Source: Erythrobacteraceae bacterium CCH12-C2 (lineage in GTDB: Bacteria; Pseudomonadota; Alphaproteobacteria; Sphingomonadales; Sphingomonadaceae). From it: DNA of 30,646 bases. The stretch's first letter is position 1. Every line of letters begins with the position of its first letter. Under the pieces are notes generated by a model. That model was not told the DNA's origin, made no database searches, and saw only the letters and a program-made list of their open reading frames with translations. Shown one piece after another: positions 1-8,046 of this stretch. The position numbers and the translations under genes were made by a program. Location of the stretch: the NCBI GenBank assembly GCA_001556995.1, contig LSKF01000165.1, positions 1 through 30,646 of the forward strand, in the 5' to 3' direction.

Positions 1-186
1 GCCGACGATCCGCTCCACGTCGCAGCCCGGAAGATCGAGGGCATCGAGCCCCGCGCCATCGACATCAACCAGAACCAGCCGCGCCACTCCCCGGGCCGCC
101 AGCGCGCGCGCGCAGGCCGCTCCGATCCCCGAAGCCGCCCCGGTAACGAGCGCGGAGCGCCCGGCGAAATCTTGCAAATGTGTCAT
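1..186 (-). CDS. Short-chain dehydrogenase/reductase (SDR), N-terminal part
   Basis: Partial gene running off the left edge; 62 residues are visible from an ATG at 186-184. The protein starts MTHLQDFAGRSALVTGAASG and carries the classical SDR cofactor motif TGxxxGIG (residues 15-22). An aspartate at the end of the second beta strand (D41 in LVLVDVD) usually favours NAD(H) over NADP(H). The Ser-Tyr-Lys catalytic site lies outside the window, so the substrate cannot be inferred. It lies 44 bases downstream of the response-regulator gene on the same strand, so the two could be co-transcribed. Confidence 0.85.
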   Translation of the reverse strand, partial: MTHLQDFAGRSALVTGAASGIGAACARALAARGVARLVLVDVDGAGLDALDLPGCDVERIVG

Positions 187-230
187 GCCAGCCGGGCTAG
201 TCCCAGCCGCATCCGCAATCAAGCCGCCCG

Positions 231-1676
231 TTACGCCGCGTTGTCGATCCCGAGATCGCTAAGCTTGCGATAGAGCGTCGAGCGCCCAATCCCGAGCCTG
301 CGCGCCACTTCGGTCATGCGCCCGCGATAGTGGCCGATGGCGAGGCGGATCACGTCAGCCTCGATCTCGTCAAGCGGGCGCAGGTTGCCGTCGGGGGTGT
401 AGAGCATCACGCCCACCCCTTCATGCGTGCTTGCCGCAGTGACGCTGCCCTGTTCGCCGAGCATCTCGGACAGCTGCGGGAAGCTTTCGGCCGACAGCGA
501 ATTGCCTTCGCAATAGACCGCCGCGCGGAACAACACCGATTGCAGCTGGCGGACATTGCCCGGCCAGTCATAGGCCGCCAGCAGCGCCAGCGCGCTGTCT
601 GACACGGACAAGTGGTTGAGGCCCGGCTGCTCGCCAATGCGGGCGAGGAAATGCCGGGTCAGCGCCGGAATGTCGCCGGTGCGTTCACGCAGGGACGGCA
701 GGATGATGCGGGTGGCGCCGAGGCGGCTGGCGAGCTCGGCGTCGAACTGCCCGACCTCGACCATGCGGTCGAGCCCGACATTGCTGGTGACAAACAGCCG
801 CACATCGACCCGGAAGCCATAGCTGGCCCCGACTGGTCGGATGATCCCGCTTGCCAGCACTTCGGTGAGACGTTGCTGCAAGGCCGGGGTCAGCCGGTCG
901 ATCTCGTCGAGCACCAGCGTGCCGTTATCGCAGTGCTGGAACGCCCCGATCTGGCGGTCGAAAGCGCCCGGGAAGCTGCCCGGTTCGTGGCCGAACAGCA
1001 CCGATTCGATTGAACCGGGCGGGACGCTGGCGAGGTTGATGATTCGCAGCGGCTCTTTCGCCCGCGGCGATGCGCCGTGCATCGCGCGCATCAGCATTTC
1101 CTTGCCGGTGCCGCTTTCGCCTTCGATCAGCACATGGCCATGCCCGCGCGCCGCCTTGGCCGCCTGCGCCAGCGCGGCGCGGAACGACGGGGCGGTGCCG
1201 ATCATCGCATCAAAATCGAGATTGGCGGCCATTTTCTCGGTCAGCGGCGCAAGTTCATCGCGCGCGGACTCGCGGGTGGTGACGCTGCGCAGCGCCTCCA
1301 TCAGCCGGTCGGGCGAGACCGGCTTGACGAGGTAATCCGAAGCGCCTGCGCGCATCGCCTCAACCGCCAGCAGTGGCGAGGCACTGGTGGTGAGCATCAG
1401 GATCGGCAGGGCAGGGCGGCGCGATTTCAGCTCGGCAATCAGCGCGCAGGCATCATCGCCGGGCACCCATTGATCGAGCAGGATTGCTGACAACTGCATC
1501 CCTTCGCGGGTGCCGAGCATCGCGATGGCGGTTTCCGAATCCGGCGCGACAATGGTGCGCCAGCCATCGCGGGCCGCAATCGCCGTGATCAGCCGCGACT
1601 GTGCCGGCTCATCATCGATCAGCATCACGATCCGCGCATCGCTTTGCGCCTCAGGGTGGCAATCAATATCCGCCAT
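231..1676 (-). CDS. NtrC-family response regulator (receiver, AAA+, Fis-type HTH)
   Basis: A 481-residue two-component regulator. The receiver domain (about 15-130) has the acidic pair D21/D22, phospho-acceptor D68 in LLDQWVPG and K118 in YLVKPV. The AAA+ domain (about 157-395) has Walker A GESGTGKE (186-193), Walker B LVLDEID (254-260), a conserved arginine in SRLG (R318) and WPGNVRQL (371-378). A Fis-like helix-turn-helix fills 443-475. The sigma-54 contact loop, usually GAFTGA, reads GSFPGA here (233-238), so activation of sigma-54 polymerase is not certain. I chose the ATG at 1676, where homology begins (MADIDC); an in-frame upstream start at 1730 adds 18 unconserved residues. No partner histidine kinase is visible, and the target genes are unknown. 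It is divergent from the pnt operon. Confidence 0.9.
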   Translation of the reverse strand: MADIDCHPEAQSDARIVMLIDDEPAQSRLITAIAARDGWRTIVAPDSETAIAMLGTREGMQLSAILLDQWVPGDDACALIAELKSRRPALPILMLTTSASPLLAVEAMRAGASDYLVKPVSPDRLMEALRSVTTRESARDELAPLTEKMAANLDFDAMIGTAPSFRAALAQAAKAARGHGHVLIEGESGTGKEMLMRAMHGASPRAKEPLRIINLASVPPGSIESVLFGHEPGSFPGAFDRQIGAFQHCDNGTLVLDEIDRLTPALQQRLTEVLASGIIRPVGASYGFRVDVRLFVTSNVGLDRMVEVGQFDAELASRLGATRIILPSLRERTGDIPALTRHFLARIGEQPGLNHLSVSDSALALLAAYDWPGNVRQLQSVLFRAAVYCEGNSLSAESFPQLSEMLGEQGSVTAASTHEGVGVMLYTPDGNLRPLDEIEADVIRLAIGHYRGRMTEVARRLGIGRSTLYRKLSDLGIDNAA

Positions 1677-1949
1677 CAGTCTAGCTGCTCGCTTTTCCTC
1701 GTCCCGGACCCCTGTTCCGGGCTGACACAAGCTGCTTGCATAGGGCGGGGAGGTAAAAACGGGATTAAGGCTAATGCGCGTTCCTGCGGGGCAAGGGCGG
1801 GGTTATCTTACCCGCCTCTTGTGCAAGGTGACTTGAGCTAGCGGGCGGGCCACGATACGGGAGCGGGGAGAGGCCGCAGGGCGTTGTTGTTTTTTCGGCA
1901 ACCAATCACGCGTTTGCGGGTTGTTGGGCCAAGGGGACAGAGGAAGATC

Positions 1950-2072
1950 ATGACAGTTCACGATATGGAAAAGGCTGAAGCGACCTATGGCGGCTTCATG
2001 GCGACGCTCAAGTGGGCGGTGCCGGTGATTGCGGTGATCGTGTTCATCGTCGTTGCGCTGATCGCAAGCTGA
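1950..2072 (+). CDS. aa3-type cytochrome c oxidase subunit IV-like micropeptide
   Basis: A 40-residue protein: a short polar head (MTVHDMEKAEATYGGF), then one transmembrane helix (about 21-39). The TYGGF..LLKW-like pattern before the helix resembles the bacterial aa3 cytochrome oxidase subunit IV family (COX4_pro_2), often annotated at the head of pnt operons in sphingomonads. The ATG at 1950 follows a purine-rich AGAGGAAGA Shine-Dalgarno region; an in-frame start at 1884 would add 22 residues that do not fit the family. pntAA starts 12 bases downstream, so the two are very likely co-transcribed. Whether it serves the oxidase or the transhydrogenase is unknown. Confidence 0.8.
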   Translation: MTVHDMEKAEATYGGFMATLKWAVPVIAVIVFIVVALIAS

Positions 2073-2084
2073 GGCCGCGCCCAC

Positions 2085-3206
2085 GTGAAAATCGCCATCC
2101 TGAAAGAGCGCGCGCCCGGTGAGACGCGCGTTGCCGCCACGCCGGAAACGGTCAAGAAGTTCGCTGGCCTCGGCCTGTCGGTCGCGGTGGAAGCCGGGGC
2201 CGGGGTGATCGCTGCGATCACCGACGAAGCCTATGCCGAGGCAGGAGCGAGTGTCGGCGATGCGGCGGCGACGGTGAAGGATGCCGATATCGTTCTGGGC
2301 ATTCAGGCCCCCGATGTGGGCCTGCTGGCCGGTGCCAAGCCGGGCGCATGGGTCGCGGCGCTGTTCGATCCTTTCAGCAAGCGCGATGTCGTTGATGCTT
2401 ACGCTGCGGCCGGCTTCGAAGCGCTGTCGATGGAGTTCATGCCGCGCATCACCCGCGCGCAATCGATGGACGTGCTGTCTTCGCAGTCGAACCTTGCAGG
2501 CTACAAGGCGGTGCTGGCGGCAGCCGACGCCTATGGCCGCGCCTTCCCGATGATGATGACCGCGGCCGGCACGGTGCAGGCCGCGCGCGTCTTTATCATG
2601 GGCGTCGGCGTCGCGGGACTTCAGGCGATTGCGACCGCCCGCCGGTTGGGCGCGCAGGTCTCGGCGACCGACGTGCGCTCCGCGACCAAGGAGCAGATCC
2701 AGTCGCTGGGCGCAAAGCCGATCTTCGTCGAGAATGTCGCCGGGATCGAAGGCGAAGGCTCGGGCGGTTATGCCACCGAAATGAGCGAGGAATACCAGAA
2801 GGCGCAGGCCGAGCTGGTCTCCAGCCACATCGCCAAGCAGGACATCGTCATCACCACGGCGCTGATCCCGGGCCGCGCTGCGCCGCGCCTTGTGACGGAC
2901 GCGCAGATCGCGACGATGAAGCCGGGCAGCGTCATTTTCGACCTCGCGGTGGCGCAGGGCGGGAATGTCGAGGGCTCGGTCGCCGATCAGGTGGTCGAAC
3001 GCCACGGCGTCAAGATCATCGGCTACGCCAACACCCCCGCCGCGCTCCCCGCCGACGCCTCGGCGCTGTTCGCGCGCAACCACTACAATTTCCTCAGCGC
3101 CTTCTGGGACAAGGAGGCTGGGCGTCCCGTACTCGACGAGGAAATCGGCAATGCGATCCGCCTGACGCAGGGCGGCAAGGTGGTCAACGAGAGGCTGCTG
3201 GGTTAA
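2085..3206 (+). CDS. pntAA: NAD(P) transhydrogenase subunit alpha, part 1 (NAD-binding domain I)
   Basis: A 373-residue cytoplasmic domain I of the proton-translocating transhydrogenase, which uses the proton gradient to pass hydride from NADH to NADP+. The N-terminus has the family pattern KERAPGETRVAATPETVKK. The Rossmann motif GVGVAGLQAIATARRLGA sits near residues 173-190, followed by an acidic residue at the end of the next strand (ATDVR), which fits NAD(H) binding. The start is GTG at 2085; no better ATG exists upstream in frame. It is the split alpha subunit typical of Alphaproteobacteria, with the membrane part encoded separately at 3586. The PH-domain gene begins 4 bases after its stop. 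Confidence 0.95.
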   Translation: MKIAILKERAPGETRVAATPETVKKFAGLGLSVAVEAGAGVIAAITDEAYAEAGASVGDAAATVKDADIVLGIQAPDVGLLAGAKPGAWVAALFDPFSKRDVVDAYAAAGFEALSMEFMPRITRAQSMDVLSSQSNLAGYKAVLAAADAYGRAFPMMMTAAGTVQAARVFIMGVGVAGLQAIATARRLGAQVSATDVRSATKEQIQSLGAKPIFVENVAGIEGEGSGGYATEMSEEYQKAQAELVSSHIAKQDIVITTALIPGRAAPRLVTDAQIATMKPGSVIFDLAVAQGGNVEGSVADQVVERHGVKIIGYANTPAALPADASALFARNHYNFLSAFWDKEAGRPVLDEEIGNAIRLTQGGKVVNERLLG

Positions 3207-3210
3207 CCCG

Positions 3211-3576
3211 ATGGGCCTGATCAACGCCACCGTCTGGGATGCCGAAGACGCCGCCGAAGACCTCGCCTATGCGCTGGCCCATGGTGAGCGCGTCCGCTTC
3301 GCCTTCAAGCTGGTGCGGGATTCGATCCTGTTCACCGATCGGCGGATCATGATCACGGATATCCAGGGGCTGACCGGCTCCAAGCGTAGCTACAAGTCCA
3401 TTCCTTACCGCGCGATCACGACCTTCACGCTGGAGAGCGCGGGCCATTTCGACCTCGACACCGAACTCACGATCACCGTGTCGGGCAGCGAACCGATTGC
3501 GCTCAACCTCAGCCGCGGGGCCGATGTGCCTGGGCTGGTGACGCTGCTGACCGAATATCTCGCGCCGGGGAAATAG
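3211..3576 (+). CDS. PH domain-containing protein (bacterial PH, YvbH/DUF1696-like)
   Basis: A 121-residue soluble protein with no signal peptide or membrane helix. It matches the bacterial PH-domain pattern: a helical lead (AEDLAYALAHGERV), then strand-rich segments DSILFTDRRIMITD, SYKSIPYRAITTFTLE and DTELTITVSG, and a final helix (VPGLVTLLTEYLA). The bacterial family is a beta-barrel fold of largely unknown role. It sits between pntAA (4-base gap) and pntAB (9-base gap), so it must be on the same transcript. That placement suggests, but does not show, a link to the membrane-bound transhydrogenase. Confidence 0.8.
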   Translation: MGLINATVWDAEDAAEDLAYALAHGERVRFAFKLVRDSILFTDRRIMITDIQGLTGSKRSYKSIPYRAITTFTLESAGHFDLDTELTITVSGSEPIALNLSRGADVPGLVTLLTEYLAPGK

Positions 3577-3585
3577 AGGCAAATC

Positions 3586-3867
3586 ATGGACTTCATCTCA
3601 ATTCTCAGCATCTTCGTGCTGGCCTGCTTTGTGGGCTATTACGTTGTCTGGTCGGTGACCCCGGCGCTGCACACCCCGCTGATGGCGGTGACCAATGCGA
3701 TCTCCTCGGTGATCATTGTCGGCGCGCTGATCGCCTCGGCGGAGGCCAATAGCCCCATTGCCAAGTATCTCGGTCTGTTCGGGGTGGTGCTCGCCAGCAT
3801 CAACATCTTCGGCGGGTTCGCCGTGACGCAGCGAATGCTCGCGATGTACAAGAAGAAGGGGAAGTAA
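3586..3867 (+). CDS. pntAB: NAD(P) transhydrogenase subunit alpha, part 2 (membrane domain)
   Basis: A 93-residue membrane protein with three to four hydrophobic segments (about 3-22, 33-50, 57-80). It forms part of the proton channel (domain II) of the transhydrogenase together with PntB. The segment HTPLMAVTNAISSVI (about 29-43) is the strongly conserved family signature. Length is normal for the split form. pntB follows after a 3-base gap, indicating translational coupling. Confidence 0.95.
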   Translation: MDFISILSIFVLACFVGYYVVWSVTPALHTPLMAVTNAISSVIIVGALIASAEANSPIAKYLGLFGVVLASINIFGGFAVTQRMLAMYKKKGK

Positions 3868-3870
3868 GAG

Positions 3871-5325
3871 ATGAGCTTCTCCATTCTTGCCGCAGGCGCA
3901 GCCCATGGCGGTGGAACCCCGGCCTGGGCGATGCTCGCCTATCTGGTGTCCGGCGTGTTCTTCATCCTCGCGCTGCGCGGGCTTTCGAGCCCGGCGACCA
4001 GCCAGACGGGCAACCGCAATGGCATGATCGGCATGGCGATTGCCGTGGCGACCACGCTGGTGACGCATGAAATCGCCAATATCGTCGAGATCCTGATCGC
4101 GGTTGCCATTGGCGGCGCCATCGGCGTGGTAATCGCCCGGCGCATCGCCATGACGGCGATGCCCGAACTGGTCGCAGGCTTCCACTCGCTGGTCGGCCTT
4201 GCTGCCGTTGTGGTGGGCTTTGGCGCATGGCTCGATCCGCAGTCCTTCGGGATCGTGGACGCCGCAGGGCAGATCATGGCGGTCAGCCGCGTGGAGCTCG
4301 GCCTTGGGATTGCCATCGGGGCGATCACCTTCTCGGGTTCGGTGATCGCGTTCCTCAAGCTCTCGGGCCGGATGAGCGGCTCGCCGATCATGCTGCCGGG
4401 GCGGCATATCATCAACCTCGGCACGCTCGCCGCCATCCTCGGGCTGATTGCGGCCTACACCATCTCGCCGGTCGGCGGGGCGGGTGAGGGCTGGATGGTG
4501 CTCGCCATTGCCCTGCTGGCCTTCATCATCGGCTTCCTGCTGATCATCCCGATCGGCGGGGCGGACATGCCGGTGGTGGTGTCGATGCTGAACAGCTATT
4601 CCGGCTGGGCCGCAGCGGCGATGGGCTTCACGCTCGGCAACACCGCGATGATCATCACCGGGGCGCTGGTGGGTTCTTCGGGGGCGATCCTCAGCTACAT
4701 CATGTGCCGCGCGATGAACCGCAGCTTTATCTCGGTGATCGCGGGCGGCTTCGGCGCAGCCCCGGAAGCGGGCGGCGGCGGGGCGCGCGAACAGCGGCCC
4801 TACAAGCAAGGCTCAGCGGAAGACGCGGCCTACATGCTGGAGCAAGCCGAGAAGGTCATCATCATCCCCGGCTACGGCATGGCGGTGGCGCAGGCGCAGC
4901 ACGCGCTGCGCGAGATGGGCGACAAGCTCAAGGAAAAGGGCGTGGAGGTGAAGTACGCCATCCACCCCGTCGCGGGCCGGATGCCCGGGCACATGAACGT
5001 GCTGCTGGCCGAAGCCTCGGTGCCCTATGACGAAGTCTTCGAGCTTGAGGACATCAACTCCGACTTCGCCCAGTGCGATGTCGCCTTCATCATCGGCGCG
5101 AACGACGTGGTGAACCCGGCGGCCAAGACCGACAAGTCCTCGCCGATCTACGGGATGCCGGTGTTCGATGTCGACAAGGCCAAGCAGGTGTTCTTCATCA
5201 AGCGCTCGATGGGCGGCGTGGGCTATGCCGGGGTCGATAACGACGTGTTCTACATGAACCAGACCGTCATGCTGCTGGCTGACGCCAAGAAGATGGTCGA
5301 GGAAATCGTCAAGTCGTTGGACTGA
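3871..5325 (+). CDS. pntB: NAD(P) transhydrogenase subunit beta
   Basis: A 484-residue subunit with an N-terminal membrane region of about eight to nine helices (residues 15-295) and the cytoplasmic NADP(H)-binding domain III (about 310-484). Domain III has the fingerprint GYGMAVAQAQ, the loop HPVAGRMPGHMNVLLAEA, and DVAFIIGANDVVNPAA, which contact NADP. With PntAA and PntAB it completes the proton pump that makes NADPH. Length is close to the E. coli protein. A small membrane-protein gene follows 13 bases later. Confidence 0.96.
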   Translation: MSFSILAAGAAHGGGTPAWAMLAYLVSGVFFILALRGLSSPATSQTGNRNGMIGMAIAVATTLVTHEIANIVEILIAVAIGGAIGVVIARRIAMTAMPELVAGFHSLVGLAAVVVGFGAWLDPQSFGIVDAAGQIMAVSRVELGLGIAIGAITFSGSVIAFLKLSGRMSGSPIMLPGRHIINLGTLAAILGLIAAYTISPVGGAGEGWMVLAIALLAFIIGFLLIIPIGGADMPVVVSMLNSYSGWAAAAMGFTLGNTAMIITGALVGSSGAILSYIMCRAMNRSFISVIAGGFGAAPEAGGGGAREQRPYKQGSAEDAAYMLEQAEKVIIIPGYGMAVAQAQHALREMGDKLKEKGVEVKYAIHPVAGRMPGHMNVLLAEASVPYDEVFELEDINSDFAQCDVAFIIGANDVVNPAAKTDKSSPIYGMPVFDVDKAKQVFFIKRSMGGVGYAGVDNDVFYMNQTVMLLADAKKMVEEIVKSLD

Positions 5326-5338
5326 GGCCCGAGCCAAG

Positions 5339-5680
5339 ATGCGCAAGCTCATCATCGGCGTGCTGCTGATCATTTTGATCGCGGGCGGGGGGCTCTACAC
5401 CGGCCTCGCCAACCCACTAGTCGAATGGCAGATCAAGGGCGCGCTGGTGCAGTCAGGCATCGGCGAAAAGCGCGCCGCCTGCATGGCGGAGCGGATGGTC
5501 GACCGGCTCACCATCGTCCAGCTGTGGAAACTGCGCCAGGGCATGACCGCGCAGCCGGGCGAGCCCGAGGAAGGCTACGGCCTTGGCGAACTCATCAAGC
5601 GTCTTCGCCGCGTCGATGATGGTGAAGCGGTGGCGGTGCTCACCACCAGCGCCGGGCTCTGCGCGATCGGGATCGGCTAA
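5339..5680 (+). CDS. Small single-pass membrane protein, unknown function
   Basis: A 113-residue protein with one N-terminal hydrophobic helix or uncleaved signal (about 3-24) and a soluble remainder containing GIGEKRAACMAERMVDRLT and a C-terminal TSAGLCAIGIG. Two cysteines (about C48 and C107) could form a disulfide if the tail faces the periplasm. I do not recognise a family. The gene starts 13 bases after pntB and is probably the last gene of that operon; palindromic repeats follow at once. Confidence 0.75.
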   Translation: MRKLIIGVLLIILIAGGGLYTGLANPLVEWQIKGALVQSGIGEKRAACMAERMVDRLTIVQLWKLRQGMTAQPGEPEEGYGLGELIKRLRRVDDGEAVAVLTTSAGLCAIGIG

Positions 5681-5683
5681 TAG

Positions 5684-5770
5684 CCCTTCCCCATGGGGAA
5701 GGGTTGGGATGGGGGGTCCTCCGTCGATAGGGCAGAGCCCCCACCCCCGCCCCCTCCCCAATGGGAGGGG
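5684..5770. repeat. GC-rich palindromic element (two hairpins)
   Basis: Two inverted repeats fill the gap between the pnt operon and the beta-helix gene. The first is a perfect 20-base palindrome at 5684-5703 (arms cccttcccc and ggggaaggg around AT). The second has 8-base arms cccctccc (5751-5758) and gggagggg (5763-5770). The G-rich stretch after the first (5704-5716) can also pair with the C-rich stretch before the second (5738-5754), so the whole unit can fold as one structure. It resembles the intergenic REP-like elements scattered in sphingomonad genomes. It may stop transcription from the pnt operon, but there is no T tract. Confidence 0.65.
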
Positions 5771-5830
5771 AGAAGGCTTGCTTTTCCCTCCACCCTTGCG
5801 CCACATTGCGCAGCGGAGAGGGAGAACATC

Positions 5831-7033
5831 ATGAAACGCTACGCACTCGCCGCCGCGCTACTCGCATCAGCCGCGCCGCTTGCCGCTGAAATCCACCGCA
5901 TCGAAGCGGGCGAGGGCGCGGGCCAGCGCTTGCAGGAGGCGCTGATCCTCGCCGCCCCCGGCGACGAGATTGTGCTGGGGGCTGGGCGCTTCATCCTCAC
6001 CGATGGCCTCAGCCTCGATGTCGACGGGGTGACGCTGCGAGGCGAAAGCGCCGACAAGACGATCCTCGACTTCACCAATCAGCAGGGCGCGGGCGAGGGG
6101 CTTCTGGTGACGTCGGACAATGTCACCTTGCGCGATTTCCGCATGGAAAATCCGAAGGGTGACGGGATCAAGTCCAAGGGCGCGGACAACATCGTCTATA
6201 CGAAGTTGATCGTCACCTGGACCAAGGGCCCCGACGCCTCGAACGGCGCCTACGCGATCTATCCGGTCGAAAGCACCGGGGTGCTGGTCGATGGCGTGAT
6301 CGTGTCCGGCGCTTCGGATGCGGGCATCTATGTCGGTCAGTCGAACAGGATCACGGTCCGCAATTCGATCGCGCGGGAAAACGTTGCCGGGATCGAGATC
6401 GAGAACAGCCGCAACGCGCTGGTCGAAAACAATATCGCAACCAACAATACCGGCGGAATCCTCGTGTTCGATCTGCCCGGCCTGCCGGTAATGGGCGGCG
6501 GCAATGTGATCGTGCGCAACAATATCGCGAGCGACAACAACACGCCCAATTTCGCGCCGCCCGGCAACATCGTCGCCGGGGTGCCCAGCGGCACCGGCAT
6601 CATGGTCATGGCGAATGAGAATGTGCTGATCGAAAACAACATTGTCAGCGACAATGCGACCGCGCCTTTCATGGTCATCGCTTACACGCAGACCTATGAT
6701 GATGCGCGATACAATCCGTTTCCGCGCAATGTCGTGATCGGCCGGAACATCGCCAAGGACGGCGGGACGGCACCCGATCTTCCGGGCGGAGAGCAACTGG
6801 CCGCTGCCTTTGGCGGTGCGGTGCCTCCGATCCTGTGGGACGGCCTGTCCGATCCCAAAACCGCACCGCTGTTTGTCACTGGTGAGTTTGCAGGCGTTTC
6901 GCTCAACCTCAAAGCGCAAGGTCAGGGTTTGAGCGATGCGCAGCCCTCCTTGTTGTCCGCACCTACCAACGCGCCCGCATGGGACACGAGCGCCGTCGGC
7001 GCACCCGCAGCGCTGGAGGCGCGGCTGAAGTGA
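5831..7033 (+). CDS. Secreted parallel beta-helix protein (TIGR03805-type)
   Basis: A 400-residue protein with a Sec signal peptide (MKRYALAAALLASAAPLAA, about residues 1-19). The mature part is a right-handed parallel beta-helix: repeated rungs such as DNVTLRDFRMEN, NRITVRNSIARENVAGIEIENS, NALVENNIATNNTGGILV, NVIVRNNIASDN and NVLIENNIVSDN. This matches the beta_helix_1 family, recorded as the regular neighbour of the HNE_0200/SO2930 diheme cytochrome family; the pair has no assigned function. The cytochrome follows with a 4-base GTGA overlap. The fold is also used by NosD, a periplasmic factor for cofactor loading, and by polysaccharide lyases, but I see no lyase active-site pattern. The ATG at 5831 follows a GGAGAGGGAGAA ribosome site and begins a good signal peptide. 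Confidence 0.9.
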   Translation: MKRYALAAALLASAAPLAAEIHRIEAGEGAGQRLQEALILAAPGDEIVLGAGRFILTDGLSLDVDGVTLRGESADKTILDFTNQQGAGEGLLVTSDNVTLRDFRMENPKGDGIKSKGADNIVYTKLIVTWTKGPDASNGAYAIYPVESTGVLVDGVIVSGASDAGIYVGQSNRITVRNSIARENVAGIEIENSRNALVENNIATNNTGGILVFDLPGLPVMGGGNVIVRNNIASDNNTPNFAPPGNIVAGVPSGTGIMVMANENVLIENNIVSDNATAPFMVIAYTQTYDDARYNPFPRNVVIGRNIAKDGGTAPDLPGGEQLAAAFGGAVPPILWDGLSDPKTAPLFVTGEFAGVSLNLKAQGQGLSDAQPSLLSAPTNAPAWDTSAVGAPAALEARLK

Positions 7034-8046
7034 GGCGCGCGGCTGCCCTGCTGGCGGCGGCCTGCGCGTGCCTTGGCGCAAGCGTCGGCCAGGCCTGGAT
7101 TCTCGACGGGTCGCCGGTCAATGATGCGGCTGTCACTGGCGCGGCTTTTCCGCAAAGCCTGTCCGCCTTCGAATTCTTTCATGACGAACAGGCGCAGGTG
7201 CCCAACGCGGGCGTGATCCCCTACGCGCTCAACACCCCGCTGTGGTCGGACGGGGCGGACAAGCTGCGGTTTATCTACCTGCCCCAAGGCACGCGGTTGA
7301 CCGCTGACGGTGAGGGGCTGCTCAAATTCCCGGTCGGCGCAGCGATCATCAAGACCTTTGCCTTTGGCGAGGGGGCGGAGCGCCGCCTGATCGAAACCCG
7401 CGTGCTGCTCCACCGCGCGGATGGCTGGGTGGCGCTGCCCTATCGTTGGAACGCTGAGCAAACCTACGCGACACTGGCGCTGGCAGGCGGGCGGGTTGAT
7501 CTCGTCACCCCGGCGGGTGAGGCAATTTCCTATGCCATCCCCAACAAGAACCAGTGCAAGGCCTGCCATTCCAAGGACGGACAGGTGATCCCCATCGGCC
7601 CCAAGGCGCGCAATCTATCGGCTGCGTGGCTGGGGCAGGCGGTCCAGGCCGGACGGCTCGACCGGGTGCCTGCGGGTGCCGACAGCCTGCCCGATTGGCG
7701 CACACACGCCACCGGCCCTGCTGAACCGCTGGCGCGCGCCTATCTCGATGTGAACTGCGCCCATTGCCACCAGCCGGGCGGGGGCGCGTCGAACTCTGGC
7801 CTCGATCTGCGCTGGGAGCAGGACGCGACCCACGCCATCGGCATCATGAAGCGCCCGGTCGCCGCCGGGCGCGGGGCGGGGGGGCATGACTTCTCGGTTG
7901 TGCCCGGCCAGCCTGACAAGTCGATCCTGCTTTACCGCATGAACAGCGCCGAGCCCGGCATCGCCATGCCCGAACTCGGCAAATCAAGCGTGGACCGCGA
8001 GGGCGTGGCCGTGGTGCGGCGCTGGATTTTGGAGATGCCAGAATAA
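7030..8046 (+). CDS. SO2930/HNE_0200-family diheme c-type cytochrome
   Basis: A 338-residue exported protein. From the GTG at 7030, which overlaps the upstream stop codon, it begins with a Sec signal peptide (about residues 1-22, ending SVGQA). An in-frame ATG at 6979 would bury that signal, so GTG is preferred. Two CxxCH haem-binding motifs are present: CKACH (176-180) and CAHCH (243-247). Methionines near the C-terminus (M303, M313 in AMPELG) could be haem ligands. The long N-terminal region (about 25-170), with NTPLWSDGADK and RVLLHR, is typical of the family and is not a standard cytochrome fold. Probably a periplasmic electron-transfer protein or oxidoreductase acting with the beta-helix partner; the substrate is unknown. 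Confidence 0.9.
   Translation: MRRAAALLAAACACLGASVGQAWILDGSPVNDAAVTGAAFPQSLSAFEFFHDEQAQVPNAGVIPYALNTPLWSDGADKLRFIYLPQGTRLTADGEGLLKFPVGAAIIKTFAFGEGAERRLIETRVLLHRADGWVALPYRWNAEQTYATLALAGGRVDLVTPAGEAISYAIPNKNQCKACHSKDGQVIPIGPKARNLSAAWLGQAVQAGRLDRVPAGADSLPDWRTHATGPAEPLARAYLDVNCAHCHQPGGGASNSGLDLRWEQDATHAIGIMKRPVAAGRGAGGHDFSVVPGQPDKSILLYRMNSAEPGIAMPELGKSSVDREGVAVVRRWILEMPE

Noticed and set aside
1803..4809. Two long minus-strand frames (1803-3230 and 3598-4809) across the pnt operon
   Set aside because: Antisense shadows of pntAA and pntB with biased Arg/His/Asp composition.
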